A DNA stretch of 64,000 nt, from contig NC_079148.1 of assembly GCF_945859685.1 (NCBI RefSeq), positions 122,593,621 to 122,657,620 of the forward strand, given 5' to 3'. Positions 21,507-32,052 of the stretch are shown here, in pieces. The stretch is from Eupeodes corollae (taxonomy: Eukaryota; Arthropoda; Insecta; Diptera; Syrphidae). Every line of letters begins with the position of its first letter. The first letter of the stretch is position 1. The notes below the pieces were generated by a model. It ran no database searches, was not told the DNA's origin, and was given only the letters and a program-made list of their open reading frames with translations. The position numbers were made by a program, and so were the translations under genes.

Positions 21507-21527
21507 ATGCCTTAAAAAAATCACCCG
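21507..21527 (-). repeat. Mariner-type terminal inverted repeat fragment
   Basis: TTAAAAAAATCACCCGTTC is the reverse complement of a GGGTGATTTTTTTAA end, matching the left end at 9381 (AAAGGGTGATTTTTTAG). It marks the right end of an otherwise unrecognisable element. Confidence 0.5.
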
Positions 21528-21566
21528 TTCTATCTGATACCAATTTCTTTAACCCCTGTGCCTGTA

Positions 21567-21980
21567 TCAATACTTAATCGTTAAGTCATATGCGCTCATC
21601 TTTTCCCCTTGCATTTAAGCTCTGAGTGAGAAAAATAAGAGTTAAACGAAATTTATAGAAAATTACCAAAAACAAATATATATAAAGAGAGTACAGAGCC
21701 AGAACTGCGCAGTTAGTTTCAATGTCTAGTCTATGTGAATGTTAAACGAAATTTTTAAATTTAGTGACGCGAAGTGTAAAAGAATATTAAATTAATAATA
21801 AGTTAAATTTAAACAAATTGTAGTGATAATCTTAATTTAAAACTAACTTGAATTATGTTAAAACATTTAAAAATAAATTAAATTAATCAAGAAACTATAA
21901 ATTCAGTGAAAATTAGTTGTGTTTAAAAAAAAAGTTGACTGAGGGATTCAAAAAATATTTTCCGAAAATGGTAAGTGATT
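21567..21980 (+). promoter_or_regulatory. Promoter plus first-exon module 2 (ends ATG|GTAAGT)
   Basis: It is the plus-strand counterpart of module 1. GTTAAGTCATATGCGCT lies in 21567-21596, CATTTAAGCTCTGAGTGAGA near 21618, TATATAAAG at about 21679-21687 and GCGCAGTTAGTT at 21707-21718, about 30 bases below the TATA box. The AT-rich leader ends in GGATTCAAAA and AAAATG (21965-21970), directly followed by the consensus donor GTAAGTGATT. If used, the first exon would contribute only the initiator Met. The expected second exon was not found before family X copy 2 at 22417. Confidence 0.5.
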
Positions 21981-22416
21981 TTTTTCTTTTAATATTTGAG
22001 CTTGAAAAAAATCAGTATTTGTATGTTTTTGGTTTTGGTGGGGCTATTCTGATTTTATACAAATTTTTCCAACAAAAATTTGTTAACAAATTCGGCTTTT
22101 CTAAATTTATTTGCAAATCTGATGAGTAACGCAGCATTTAAAACATGAAAACACGTTCTAAAAACTGCTAAGAAGTTATACTTTTTAGGTAAAACGAGAC
22201 TTTTTACATTTTAAGTGTCGAGTCAGATACAAATTTCGTTTTAACAAAATTTATTTCGGGTTTTTGAGGTATGAAAAAACGTGTCGGAACGTAGTGAAAT
22301 GTCAGAATTTGAAATTTTATTTTCTAGAGAAATATTCAGGGTGATCCATTTAGCAGTTTTAAAAGTATACGTTAATAAAACACATATAAAATATTTCTTT
22401 TGATGATATTTCTTTT

Positions 22417-23552
22417 TAACTTCCCATAAGAATTTATTGTAATCGGTCCCTAGAGTCGAAATAAAAGATTTTTAGAGAGATGTATGCACGTCGCGACATT
22501 TTTTCGACCATAGCTCAAGAAACAGAAGAGGTATCGAGTTCAAATAAATTTTGTTATACAAGAAAAATGCGTTTGTGGTTTTTTTTACCATAGCAGTTTA
22601 AAAAAAGGTGAACATTTTGGTTAACAAACAACAACAAGTATATATTTTTAAAATCCAACTAACGGTTTTTTTATAAATCAAAAAAAAACTCAAAACAATA
22701 TATTTGTCTCCTCGAAAATTGACAATTTTTTTTTTTTGATGAAGACCTAAACAAAATTTTAAAAAATTAGTAAAAATTGATTTTAAAAATTATTATTTTC
22801 AACATTTGCTAAAATTTTAAGAATTTTGACTGCTTCCTTACACAAAATAAAAACATAAAAAACAAAAATGATAAAAGTTGGTAAAAATTGACTTTGGATT
22901 CAAATAATTATTAAAAATTTCAGATATTGTTTCCAATATTCAGTAAAATTTTGAGAAAAATCGAACTGACAATTTAAAAAAAAATACATAAAGTCCGTAA
23001 AAATTTATTTTGGACTCAAATATCTTTTCAAAAACTTGAGATATTCGCTTCAAACTATTTTATTTTAAATGGAAATCGAATTTACATTTTTTTAACTAAA
23101 ACACAGAAAATGTTGTTTTCGACTTTTTGATTAAATTTTGTATGAAAAGCCTGTCCGTTTTTCTTAAAAAAAAAAAACAAAATCTACAATAAATAGTACA
23201 TAAATTTCGTAAAAATGTGTGCTCGGTTTTCGATATCTCGTGATTAATAGAAGATATTGACCTCAAATTAATTTCATTTATCGAATTCGTATTTTCGTAT
23301 AATAAGAAATATAAACTTTTAAGAAATTGGTTGAATTTGCTTTTCGACTAAAATTCTCGTTAACAAAAATAGAGTTTGAAATCAGACTATTTCATTATAT
23401 GCAAAATATTATTGATAGTTTTTTTTATTTTTTTTATAATAATACAACTTTTTCGACGAAGGACAAAAACCTACATACTTAAGCGAAACTTTTAAAAAAT
23501 TTAAAGACGGCATGTGAAGTTATCAGTGTGGGTCGCATTCTAGCCACTTTTT
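22417..23552 (+). mobile_element. Helentron-like family X, copy 2
   Basis: 5' terminus TAACTTCCCATAAGAATTTA, then a shortened head (the stretch between TTATTGTAATCGGTCC and CTAGAGTCGAAATAAA has lost about 45 bases). The AT-rich core contains repeated segments GTAAAAATTGACTTTGGATT and GTAAAAATTTATTTTGGACT. The 3' end is GGCATGTGAAGTTATCAG and GTGGGTCGCATTCTAGCCAC, slightly mutated. Confidence 0.8.
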
Positions 23553-23554
23553 TA

Positions 23555-24360
23555 TTATAAAGTTTGAAAGTTGACAATATGTGTGAAATACTACCATTTA
23601 AGAGGGTCATCGCATGTGACGGCATGTATTTTAAGGAATTTTTAGGATTCTTTTTTACGACTAGTAAATTTATACAACTTTATTAGGTTTATTATCATTT
23701 GTTAACATAGTTCGACAGCATAAGTATAAAATTTTAATTAAAAATATTGTCAAGAACACTAGTTACACCACCGGTGTGAAGAACTCCACCTCGAAAAAAT
23801 GGGCTCGCACTTCCTCCACGATTCAGGTTGATTGGCTTATCTCAAAAGAAATAAGTAAACGGTGTTTAAATCTGTGAGCTTAAATACATGGAATGAACTA
23901 TCATCAAATGAATATACCAAAAATTGGACTTTTTGGAGACATTTTAAAGAAAAAGTCACGACATTTTTGTTATTTGCTTCATTCAGTTCATTACATGCGT
24001 TTTTATGTGCTTAGTTCAACCATTAAATTTCAAGTCATTGGGTCAAGCCGTTTTTGAGATACGAATGAGGAAAGTTTGAAAAACACGGTTAAGAGAAAAA
24101 CTCGTTTAAAGTTTCAAATCCTCTTAACTATGAAAATATCAACTTACCTTTCAATCGCCGATACCTGGTCCATAGATAATTCCTTCCTCTTCTTCTTGAA
24201 ACTTTTTCAAAGCAGATTGTTCAGCTCTTGCATCAATCCTTCGCGACTTATAGGGCAACCCATAACCGACATTAATTTCAAATTACCTTCAGAACATTCA
24301 TTAAAGATTTCCTGAATAACTTTATCAGTAAGTTTATATGTTAGTTTAGTTAGTTTTAGT
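23555..24360. other. Spacer, no supported gene
   Basis: No recognisable gene. The stretch 24000-24110 (CAAGCCGTTTTTGAGATACG) resembles generic repetitive sequence, but I cannot assign a family. Confidence 0.35.
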
Positions 24361-27235
24361 TTTATTTCATCAATCAGATTACAATCTTTATAGACTAGAT
24401 ACTAAATAATTCAATTGTTGGGGGCTGTATGCTTATAAAAATAAATAAATTAAATAAATATTACTATAAGTTATACATTATTATTCGTAATTTTACAATT
24501 AATAAATATAAGTTTATGAAAAAAAAGATCAATTCTTTAAATTTATTAGGAAATTACAGTTTAATATTATTTAACAAATATTTTTTAAATAAATCTCTCG
24601 AAACATCAATATTAAAATCAATCCTATTGCAAATTAAATTCACTTCTCTAGTGCAACGCGCGATTGGTTCATTACGGCCATAATTTGTGCGATGAAACTG
24701 CTCATAAAATTGAAACCGATAGCGTGTAGTTCTAGAGGGTACGTTAACACAATTAACTAATGTTAATAAAGGAGGGCAATTTATATGAAACGTAACTATA
24801 TCTCTCATAAACATAACTGAAAAATAAACCCGACGATCATAAAGAGAATGCATACCAAACAATAAACACCTACTATAATAAGAAGGCCTTGCAATCCGCC
24901 AATTAAGCTTATAAAACGCATATCTTGTAAAATTCTTTTGAACTTTTTCAATTCTGTCAATTGAATTATTGTAATAAGGGTTCCAAACAATGCTACAATA
25001 TTCAAGAACTGATCTTACTAGAGAATTGTAAAGGGATTTTAAAGTATATGAATCTGAGAATTCTTTTGTGTTTCTTTTAAGAAAACCAAGCATTTGATTT
25101 GCTTTGTTTATAATAAAATCATAATGCGGTAAAAAAGAAAGGTTTGTATCTAGAATTACCCCTAGATCTTTCTTCCTAGTAACACGTTCTAAATTTGTGT
25201 AGTTGATATTATAGTCAAACACTATAGGATTAGAATTTCGGAAACACGACAAAACTTGACACTTGGAAACATTTAAGAGAAGGTGATTTTGCTTACACCA
25301 ATTGTCAAGCTTCGACAGATCTTCCAAAAGAAGAAAACAATCAGTTTGACAAGAAATCTTACGGTATAGTTTGAGGTCATCTGCGAAAAGAAGGCAGTTT
25401 GAGTTTTGAAATAGATCAGGTATATCGTTTACAAATAACAAAAAAAGTAATGGACCCAAATGGCTTCCTTGCGGAACACCAGATGGAACAGAAACAAATT
25501 TTGAGAGCGAATTACCAACTTTTACTATTTGAACTCTACCAGCTAAATATGACTCAACCCATTTTAATAGAAAAGAGTTAATACCTAGAGAAGTTAATTT
25601 ATTTAACAAGATTTGGTGGTTGACTCTGTCAAATGCCTTAGCAAAATCAGTAAAAATCACATCAGTTTGGAAACCATTTTCCATATTTGTTATGATGTTA
25701 TTGCTTAATAATGCTAAGTTTGTTGCCGTTGATTTCCCTGCTACAAACCCATGTTGAAAAATTGAAATATGATTATGAAATAGCTCAGTCAACTTATTAC
25801 AGACAAGTTTTTCAAATACTTTTGGAATACAAGAAATTTTACATATGGGTCTATAATTGGTAATATCCTGTTTTGAGCCCGATTTAAAAATTGGTGATAA
25901 ATAAGAAACCTTCCAGCAATCCAAGAATAGCCCTTTGGCTAATGAAAGATTAAAAATCCACGAAAGTGGTTGAGCTAATGCAATACAACATTTCCTTAAC
26001 AAAATAGCAGGAATCCCATCAGGTCCTTCACTCTTATTAATATCCAATTTAGATAAAACCTCTTTAATTTCAAATGGACTAAAAACTAAAGAACCGATAT
26101 TGACAACTCTACTTATATAAGGTAAACTCTGGATAGGGGGAGTATCTGAAGAGTAAACTGATTGGAAATAGTCAGCAAATAAATTACAAATTGTAGGTAT
26201 ATCACTTGTGATTGTATCCTGATACTTCATACTACTAGGAAATCCACTAGATTTACGCTTTGAGTTTATGAAATTCCAAAAACGCTTGGTATTTAATTTG
26301 AGGTCACTTTCGACAGAAAACAAGTAATTACGATATAAGAATTTATTGAGACAATCGAATTCTCGTTGAAAATTTAGATAGTTTAAACGCAGTTCAGAAT
26401 TATTTTTGTCAGATTTATACAATTTGTATGCCTTATTTTTTCTGTTTTTAAGATTGGTCAACCTTTTATTATACCAGATAGGGCAAGTATTATTTTTAGA
26501 AAGCTTTTTAGGTACAAATTCGTCAACTGCCCCCATCAAAACACTTAAAAAACAAGAATACACGCTATCTAATTCAGATGAACAAAAAACGTTATCCCAC
26601 GAAATAGACAAAAGATAATCAACCATACCGTCATAATTAGCTTTTCGAAAATCATAAAAAATATTTTGGTCGTTAGATACCTTTTTTAAATAATGATAGA
26701 AATGAATATTTCCATCAATGGCTATATGATGAATTGAATTTGCAATAACTGGAAAGTTACATTTATCAAGACAAATAAGAAAATCATTATCAACAAAAAT
26801 CAAATCAAGAATTCGATTAAGAACGTTGTAATGGGAATTGATTTGGATTAAATTATATTGACCAAAAAAGTCTATAACTACACATTCTATTTCAGATGAA
26901 ACGTTAAAAGGGACTAAACATTTGTCCTCGGTGTCAAATATCCATTCAATATGACTAAGATTAAAATCTCCTGTAAATAATACATGTTGTGAATATTTTA
27001 AATTTTTTAAAATGGATTTTGAGTTATTTAAATGAATTTTATAATAATCCAAATCGCTCTTTGGAGGAATATAGCTTACAAATACAAATAATTCAGATTC
27101 ACCCATTTTAACACTTACAATAAGCTGATCAATATCAAGGTCAGAAATAGTGGAGTTTGATTCCAATTCAATTTGCCTACATGCCAAAGTGGCACGGACC
27201 GCAATTAGTACTCCACCACCTCTTTCCATGCATGT
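24361..27235 (-). mobile_element. CR1/Jockey-group non-LTR retrotransposon, 5'-truncated, young-looking
   Basis: This interval is the ORF listed next plus a short AT-rich 3' UTR (about 24361-24553, with a TAAATAAATTAAATAA-like tail near 24430-24460). The 5' junction at about 27235 is abrupt and lies inside the endonuclease domain, as expected from incomplete target-primed reverse transcription. The exact 3' boundary and a target-site duplication could not be fixed by eye. Confidence 0.75.
24554..27229 (-). CDS. Endonuclease/reverse transcriptase of a CR1/Jockey-group retrotransposon
   Basis: The 891-codon frame has no internal stop. Residues 1-170 are most of an APE-type endonuclease: RGGGVLIAVR at 3-12 and GDFN at 87-90. 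The RT occupies roughly 330-700: NYRPICKISCIPKVFEKLV, FVAGKSTATNLALL, DVIFTDFAKAFDRVNHQ, PSGVPQGSHLGPLLFLLFVN and the catalytic LLFADDLKLYR near 616. The C-terminal domain includes LVRSVLEYCSIVWNPYY. No RNase H is present. The N-terminal ~50-60 residues of the endonuclease are missing, so the Met at 27229 is internal, not the native start. The usual catalytic Asp beside the His-His pair is absent (ANSIHHIAI, residues 163-171). The clade (CR1, Kiri or Jockey) is uncertain. Confidence 0.85.
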   Translation of the reverse strand: MERGGGVLIAVRATLACRQIELESNSTISDLDIDQLIVSVKMGESELFVFVSYIPPKSDLDYYKIHLNNSKSILKNLKYSQHVLFTGDFNLSHIEWIFDTEDKCLVPFNVSSEIECVVIDFFGQYNLIQINSHYNVLNRILDLIFVDNDFLICLDKCNFPVIANSIHHIAIDGNIHFYHYLKKVSNDQNIFYDFRKANYDGMVDYLLSISWDNVFCSSELDSVYSCFLSVLMGAVDEFVPKKLSKNNTCPIWYNKRLTNLKNRKNKAYKLYKSDKNNSELRLNYLNFQREFDCLNKFLYRNYLFSVESDLKLNTKRFWNFINSKRKSSGFPSSMKYQDTITSDIPTICNLFADYFQSVYSSDTPPIQSLPYISRVVNIGSLVFSPFEIKEVLSKLDINKSEGPDGIPAILLRKCCIALAQPLSWIFNLSLAKGLFLDCWKVSYLSPIFKSGSKQDITNYRPICKISCIPKVFEKLVCNKLTELFHNHISIFQHGFVAGKSTATNLALLSNNIITNMENGFQTDVIFTDFAKAFDRVNHQILLNKLTSLGINSFLLKWVESYLAGRVQIVKVGNSLSKFVSVPSGVPQGSHLGPLLFLLFVNDIPDLFQNSNCLLFADDLKLYRKISCQTDCFLLLEDLSKLDNWCKQNHLLLNVSKCQVLSCFRNSNPIVFDYNINYTNLERVTRKKDLGVILDTNLSFLPHYDFIINKANQMLGFLKRNTKEFSDSYTLKSLYNSLVRSVLEYCSIVWNPYYNNSIDRIEKVQKNFTRYAFYKLNWRIARPSYYSRCLLFGMHSLYDRRVYFSVMFMRDIVTFHINCPPLLTLVNCVNVPSRTTRYRFQFYEQFHRTNYGRNEPIARCTREVNLICNRIDFNIDVSRDLFKKYLLNNIKL

Positions 27236-27236
27236 C

Positions 27237-27550
27237 TTAAAATAACATCTGTTGTTGTTGTTGTTTTTGTTTTAATTTTTTCCGATGGGTCGAATTTGGT
27301 TTTTTGTTTACAAATTCAAGCGATTTGTTTACTTCTCTATTCTGGTTAGAAATAGAGATATCAGCAGGAAACAGCAAAGCGGAATCAATGTGAACAATTT
27401 CTCTTTCACACCCATCAACAGCGGCAAAAGAAGAAACATCTCCATTCTCATCGATGACCACATCAGCGGCAGCAGCAGCAACAGCAGCAACAGCAGCAAC
27501 AGCGTTGTTGTTATCAACATCACCTGGTCCTTTTCCACCGATTCCTTTAT
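27237..27550 (-). CDS. Orphan coding-like stretch with Ala and Gln runs
   Basis: An open minus-strand frame encodes an Ala/Val run (AVAAVAAVAAAAADVVIDEN), an acidic/neutral segment (CEREIVHIDSALLFPADIS), a basic segment (NKKPNSTHRKKLKQK), a Gln run and a stop at 27237. The composition resembles an opa-containing insect protein. The upstream side is cut by family X copy 3, which begins at 27551, and the downstream side by the truncated retrotransposon at 27235, so only about 100 codons remain. It may be a fragment of a host exon, the tail of an unknown element's ORF, or a chance frame over CAG-type repeats. No function can be given. Confidence 0.35.
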
Positions 27551-28800
27551 TAACTTCCCATAGGAAGTTATTGTAATGGGTTCGATTTGTCAAATTGAAA
27601 ATTTTGACATTTCTCGACGTTTCAAGGTCCCTAGAGTCGAAATATAAGATTTTTAAAAAGATGTCTGTGCGTGCGTGTACGAACGTTCGTACGTCCGTAC
27701 GTTCGCAACATTTTTTCGTCGTCCATAGCTCAAGAACCAGAAGAGATATCAACTTTCAAATAAATTTTGTTATACATATAATAAGACAGAAAGATGCAGA
27801 AAGGGCTCTCAAGAAAATTGCGGGAGTGGTATTTTTACCACAACAGTTTGAAAAAAGGTGAAAATTTTGGTTAACCCTTAATATCTTACGAATCAAAAAC
27901 GCTAGAGACTTGAATTAAATTTCATATATGTAATATATTGTAACGTGATACCAAACAGGTATATTTTTTGAAAAAAAAACAATATAACGGTTTTTTTATA
28001 AATCAATAAAACTGAACAAAAAATTTGTCATCTCCAAAATTTTACGACTGAAATAGGATTTCATCTCTAAAATAATTTTGTGCAACGAAGAATAATGTTT
28101 TTGACATCTGATAAAATTTTGAGCAAAATTGAATTGACAGTTTTTTTTACAAAAAATAAAACCCTAACAAAAAATGTATAAAAGTTGGTAAAAATAGATT
28201 TTCGACTCAAATATCTTTTCAAAACTCTAAGATATTGGCTTTAATTTACTTTTATCTTTCAAAAAATCTTGTTGTCAACATTCAGTTAAAGTTTGAAAAA
28301 AATCGATTTGACAATTTTTGTAGAAAAAATTAAAAACCGAAAAAAAAATTAACAAAACTTCGTAAAAAATGATTTTCGCTCAAATATCTTTTAAAAACTT
28401 TGAGATAATAGGTTCTAACTAATTTTCTCTTATAAGAAATATTGTTTTCAACATTTGATAAAATTTTTAAAAAAATCGAATTGACAGTTTTTTTACAAAA
28501 AAATAAAACTCTAAAAAAAAACAATAATAAAACTTGGTAAAAATTTACTTTCGGCTCAAATAGCTTTTCAAAAATTAAAAATATTGGCTTTTTATTTCAC
28601 AGAAAATATTGTTTTCGATATTCAGTAATTTTTATATAAAAATGCAACAGTCCGTTTTTTCATACAAAATAAAATCTACAAAAAATAGTACGCAAATTTG
28701 GTAAAAATTGATAAGAGTTCATATAGACAAACTTTTAAGCAAGACAAATCGATAGACGGGATGTGAAGTTATCATTGTGATTTTCATACCAGCCTCTTTT
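27551..28800 (+). mobile_element. Helentron-like family X, copy 3 (longest)
   Basis: The 5' terminus TTAACTTCCCATAGGAAGTT is itself a hairpin (AACTTCC-CATA-GGAAGTT). The head has GGTTCGATTTGTC, GACATTTCTCGACG, CCTAGAGTCGAAATA and a GTCTGTGCGTGCGTGTACG tract. The core has about four imperfect repeats of 160-182 bp, each starting near GTAAAAATTGA (about 28180, 28348, 28530, 28690). The 3' subterminal ATGTGAAGTTATCA lies near 28761 and the terminus is CCAGCCTCTTTT. No replication initiator/helicase gene is present, so this is a non-autonomous copy. Confidence 0.85.
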
Positions 28801-28807
28801 TTTATAT

Positions 28808-28924
28808 GCATTTTGTTAGTCATCTTGAGAGAACATTAAAGAACATTTTTAACCGGTGAGTAAAAACTTGTCTATATGCTAAGTGTGTGAACACCCCCTG
28901 ATTAAAAGTCTGGATCCGCCCTTG
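28808..28924 (+). repeat. Short dispersed repeat Z, copy 1
   Basis: About 115 bases (TTTTGTTAG, TTAAAGAACATTTTTAA, GGTGAGTAAAAACT, ACCCCCTGAT, CTGGATCCGCCCTTG) recur in the opposite orientation at 60897-61010. It is noncoding and its class is unknown. Confidence 0.75.
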
Positions 28925-29059
28925 GTTGTAGCTCAGTTTTGGGCTTTTCAAGAACGAAATTGCACTTTATTTGTCATACACTCAGATGTTAAGACTTTTT
29001 AAAACTCAATTATCACAAATACTAAGGTGGGTCGATCACAAGAAATCTGATCGTAGCCA

Positions 29060-29262
29060 AGCTATTTCATCGAAAACTCGTCTTCAGCAATGAGGTTTAA
29101 TTCAACATTAGATTGGCGAATTTTTGATTACGCTATTCCTGGACCTTATTTTGTCCGAAAATATGTCTGGTTCAACTCTTTTAATGAATGGATTAACCTA
29201 TGATTTATGATTTTTGCTGCCGTTCCCCGTTACTGGAAGATATTGATATGTTAAACATTTAT
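29060..29262 (+). pseudogene. Tc1/mariner-superfamily transposase remnant
   Basis: ISSKTRLQQ / FHRKLVFSNEV near 29065-29100 corresponds to the FHRKIIFSDEA block with the first catalytic Asp changed to Asn. GPYFVRK near 29143-29163 corresponds to the GPYFFR block. Everything else is lost. Confidence 0.55.
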
Positions 29263-29384
29263 TTATAGAAAACGCAAATTAAGCAAGAAATTTCCTGAAC
29301 GCATTATTTTTCGAAGAAATGATCATAATTGTATGTACGCCGAGATTTTTTGGTTTAACATCTTTAGGCATCTTTTTTACTTGC

Positions 29385-30275
29385 GACATATAGGAACTAT
29401 ATGGCAAGTTTTGCATTCGTGCAAAATTTCGAACTCGAGATTTTAATCAAACATGATATTACGATGGTAGGGAAGTCGAAAAAAGTGGGTCCCGCGATTC
29501 CGTCCGGTCGGTTTTGTCTGTCTGTCCACGCTTCTACAGCCTAAACCATTGGGTCGATTGAGTTCAAACTTTGAAGTTAAGGTTTTGAGCAGATTCGCGT
29601 TAGGCGTTTTTTTCATTTTTTTTTAAAGATCAAAACTAACAGTGGCCACCATACAATATTTTTGGTCAAAAAACGAAAATTCGAATTTTCTCAAAAACAA
29701 ACCGATAGATTTTTTTTAAATTTTCTCTAAAATTTTATTTTTTAACTTGCCTTCTTTTGATAAGAAAAACAAATTTTTGTATTGCTCAGGAAAGGTACCG
29801 CTCATAGAACCGTTATTTTGTTTATTAATTTTCTCAGCAACTTATAAACCGATTTAAATAATTTTTTTTCTGAATACGCTCCTATATTGCTTTAACAATA
29901 TTTGATTATCAAAAGTGCAATTTTTTAATGTTTGGATTTTTAAAAAAATATTGAATTTTATTTTTTCAAAATTCGATATCTCAAAAACGGGTCAACAGTT
30001 TTTTACGAAATTCAAACGTATAGCGTATATTAACATTCTCTAAACAACTGCGTACCAAAAATATTTTTAGAACAAAATTGAAAAATTTTATATATAAAAA
30101 ATTAATTTTAAAAAAAACCGCTCTAACGATTTTCAAAAAAAAAATTTGAAAAATCAAATGCTTTTTTATTTATGAAATGGCATTTAAATTTTTGAAGACA
30201 AAGTTATTTTTCGGGCGAAATTTCGAATCTTAAAATAGTTTTTTTTTTTATATTTTAACTGTGCATGAGCCAGAA
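29385..30275 (+). mobile_element. Second Helentron-like family (W), body with head
   Basis: The head holds a small palindrome ATATAG-GAA-CTATAT (about 29389-29403), TGGCAAGTTTTGCATTCGT, AAACATGATATTACGATGG, AAGTCGAAAAAAGTGGGTCC and a (GTCT)n tract (GTCTGTCTGTCC, 29516-29527). The AT-rich body repeats a CTCAAAAACAAACCGAT-like block about every 140 bases (29690, 29830, 29978, 30112). The same head occurs inverted at 62597-62700. The 3' end is not identified. It is noncoding. Confidence 0.6.
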
Positions 30276-31078
30276 AGAGCGCATTATTTTAACAAAATTG
30301 TGATTACATTCCTAGCTTTTATCTAAATTAGTGCATTTGGTACATATTTATGTATTTTTATACCTTAAATTATTGTCAATACCAACGATATGGCCGCCCA
30401 TGTAGCGCAACTGTATCGGATATGATATGTTTAATCAACAATCTATTTTAAAGTGTCTATCAAGAAGTAATATCTTGGTAACTTTGTATAAGTGATTTTA
30501 AAATATTATTCTTTACGAATAAGGTTGTTTCACACATGATTTACCTACTTTTTTAAACAGACTCTTAGCATACAGGAGCAAGTTCGTGCGACCCAGTCGT
30601 GCATTTTATTTTTAAATGTTTAACAAATTGATATAGACAAAACGTAACAATCCCATTGCAATCCTCAGGTTTATCCCTGAGGGAAAAACCGTACCTATTT
30701 TGTAGCCAAAATAGAACACATACAAAAGTTGAGCTTGCTCAAGCATGGAAATTGCAAATAGTATATTAATTACAATTTTTCGGAAACAAAACAATTTGAA
30801 AACGAATCAATTTTTAATAATTTACCAGTTTATTATTTCAAAGTCTCAGAAATTTCTGTTTTCATTTTCAAAAATATGTGTAAACAAAATTTTTCTTACT
30901 AATTTTTCTCTTTTGATGCCAGAAATCTGAGAACAGAATTACTATGATTCAATTTCTCAAGAATTCTCCATCATACAATTAAAGAAGAATGAAAAGCAGT
31001 GGAAAACTGAATTTGTTGCTAGATGAGAGTGAATATTGAATTGTATATTTTTCACTGTCCTGCTCTGTGAATTCGTGT
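30276..31078. other. Spacer before the assembly gap
   Basis: AT-rich sequence with no recognisable gene. It ends at the gap. Confidence 0.4.
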
Positions 31079-31278
31079 NNNNNNNNNNNNNNNNNNNNNN
31101 NNNNNNNNNNNNNNNNNNNNNNNNNNNNNNNNNNNNNNNNNNNNNNNNNNNNNNNNNNNNNNNNNNNNNNNNNNNNNNNNNNNNNNNNNNNNNNNNNNNN
31201 NNNNNNNNNNNNNNNNNNNNNNNNNNNNNNNNNNNNNNNNNNNNNNNNNNNNNNNNNNNNNNNNNNNNNNNNNNNNNN
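31079..31278. other. Assembly gap (200 N)
   Basis: There are exactly 200 undetermined bases, a conventional placeholder length, so the true gap size is unknown. Open frames through it are meaningless. Confidence 0.99.
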
Positions 31279-31529
31279 AGTCCGAATTGTCAAACACAAA
31301 TTGGTTAAATGAACTGCTTTAATCTGGTCTCTTGTGCCAAATAGCTGTTATCTCCAAAAACTGAGCTTCATAGTATGAAGAACAAAACCCTAAGCTTCAT
31401 ATACGGTTTCCCAACTTCTTAGAACGAAGCTTTCTGTATATAAATAATGCAAGACTGCAATGCCCTATTGCGATGCACTTCCTCTTTCAATTTTCGTTTT
31501 CATTATGATAAGAGTTTCCAGAAACTTTA

Positions 31530-32052
31530 AGGGTTTTAGGTACACAATCGTGAACCTAAAAAATCATCACATGTTATTTTACAAAATAAAACAAGTGCGA
31601 ATAAATTAATATCATATTTTTTTAGGAAATTTAAAAAAGCTTTAATTTTGTAGAAGACTAATTTTTGATACGACGAATAGTTTTCAAGATAAACCCGAAA
31701 AAACCGTATGTTTCTCTTCACTGCCGCTAAAGCTCACGTCGGATTCTTGGGGACTTTTTTTTGGGTCATCACCAGACATCCCTTAGTAAGTGTGCCAATT
31801 TTCAAAACTGTTGCATTTTTTTTTCGTTCAAATGGTTCGTGAGATATTTTGGATTAGCCGAAACTGTCACCTTTTTTTAAAATTGCTATCGTAAAAAAAC
31901 CACTACGGACGACGAAAAAAAATTTGCCAACGTACTAAAATCTCTCTAAAAATCTTTAATTAAGACTCTAAGAGCTTGAAACGTCGAGAAATGTGGAAAT
32001 TTTCAATACGACAAATCGGAACGATTACAATAACTGCCGAAGGGAGTAAAAA
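31530..32052 (-). mobile_element. Helentron-like family X, divergent 5' half, minus strand
   Basis: On the minus strand it reads GGCAGTTATTGTAATCG, TTCCGATTTGTCGTATTGAA, CACATTTCTCGACGTTTCAA, AGATTTTTAGAGAGAT, TTTTTTCGTCGTCCGTAG, ACGAACCATTTGAACG, matching the family head in order. The 5' terminal palindrome is eroded (CTCCCTTCGGCAG). The 3' half is missing. Confidence 0.7.

Noticed and set aside
30979..31312. Open frames spanning the N gap
   Set aside because: They consist almost entirely of undetermined residues.
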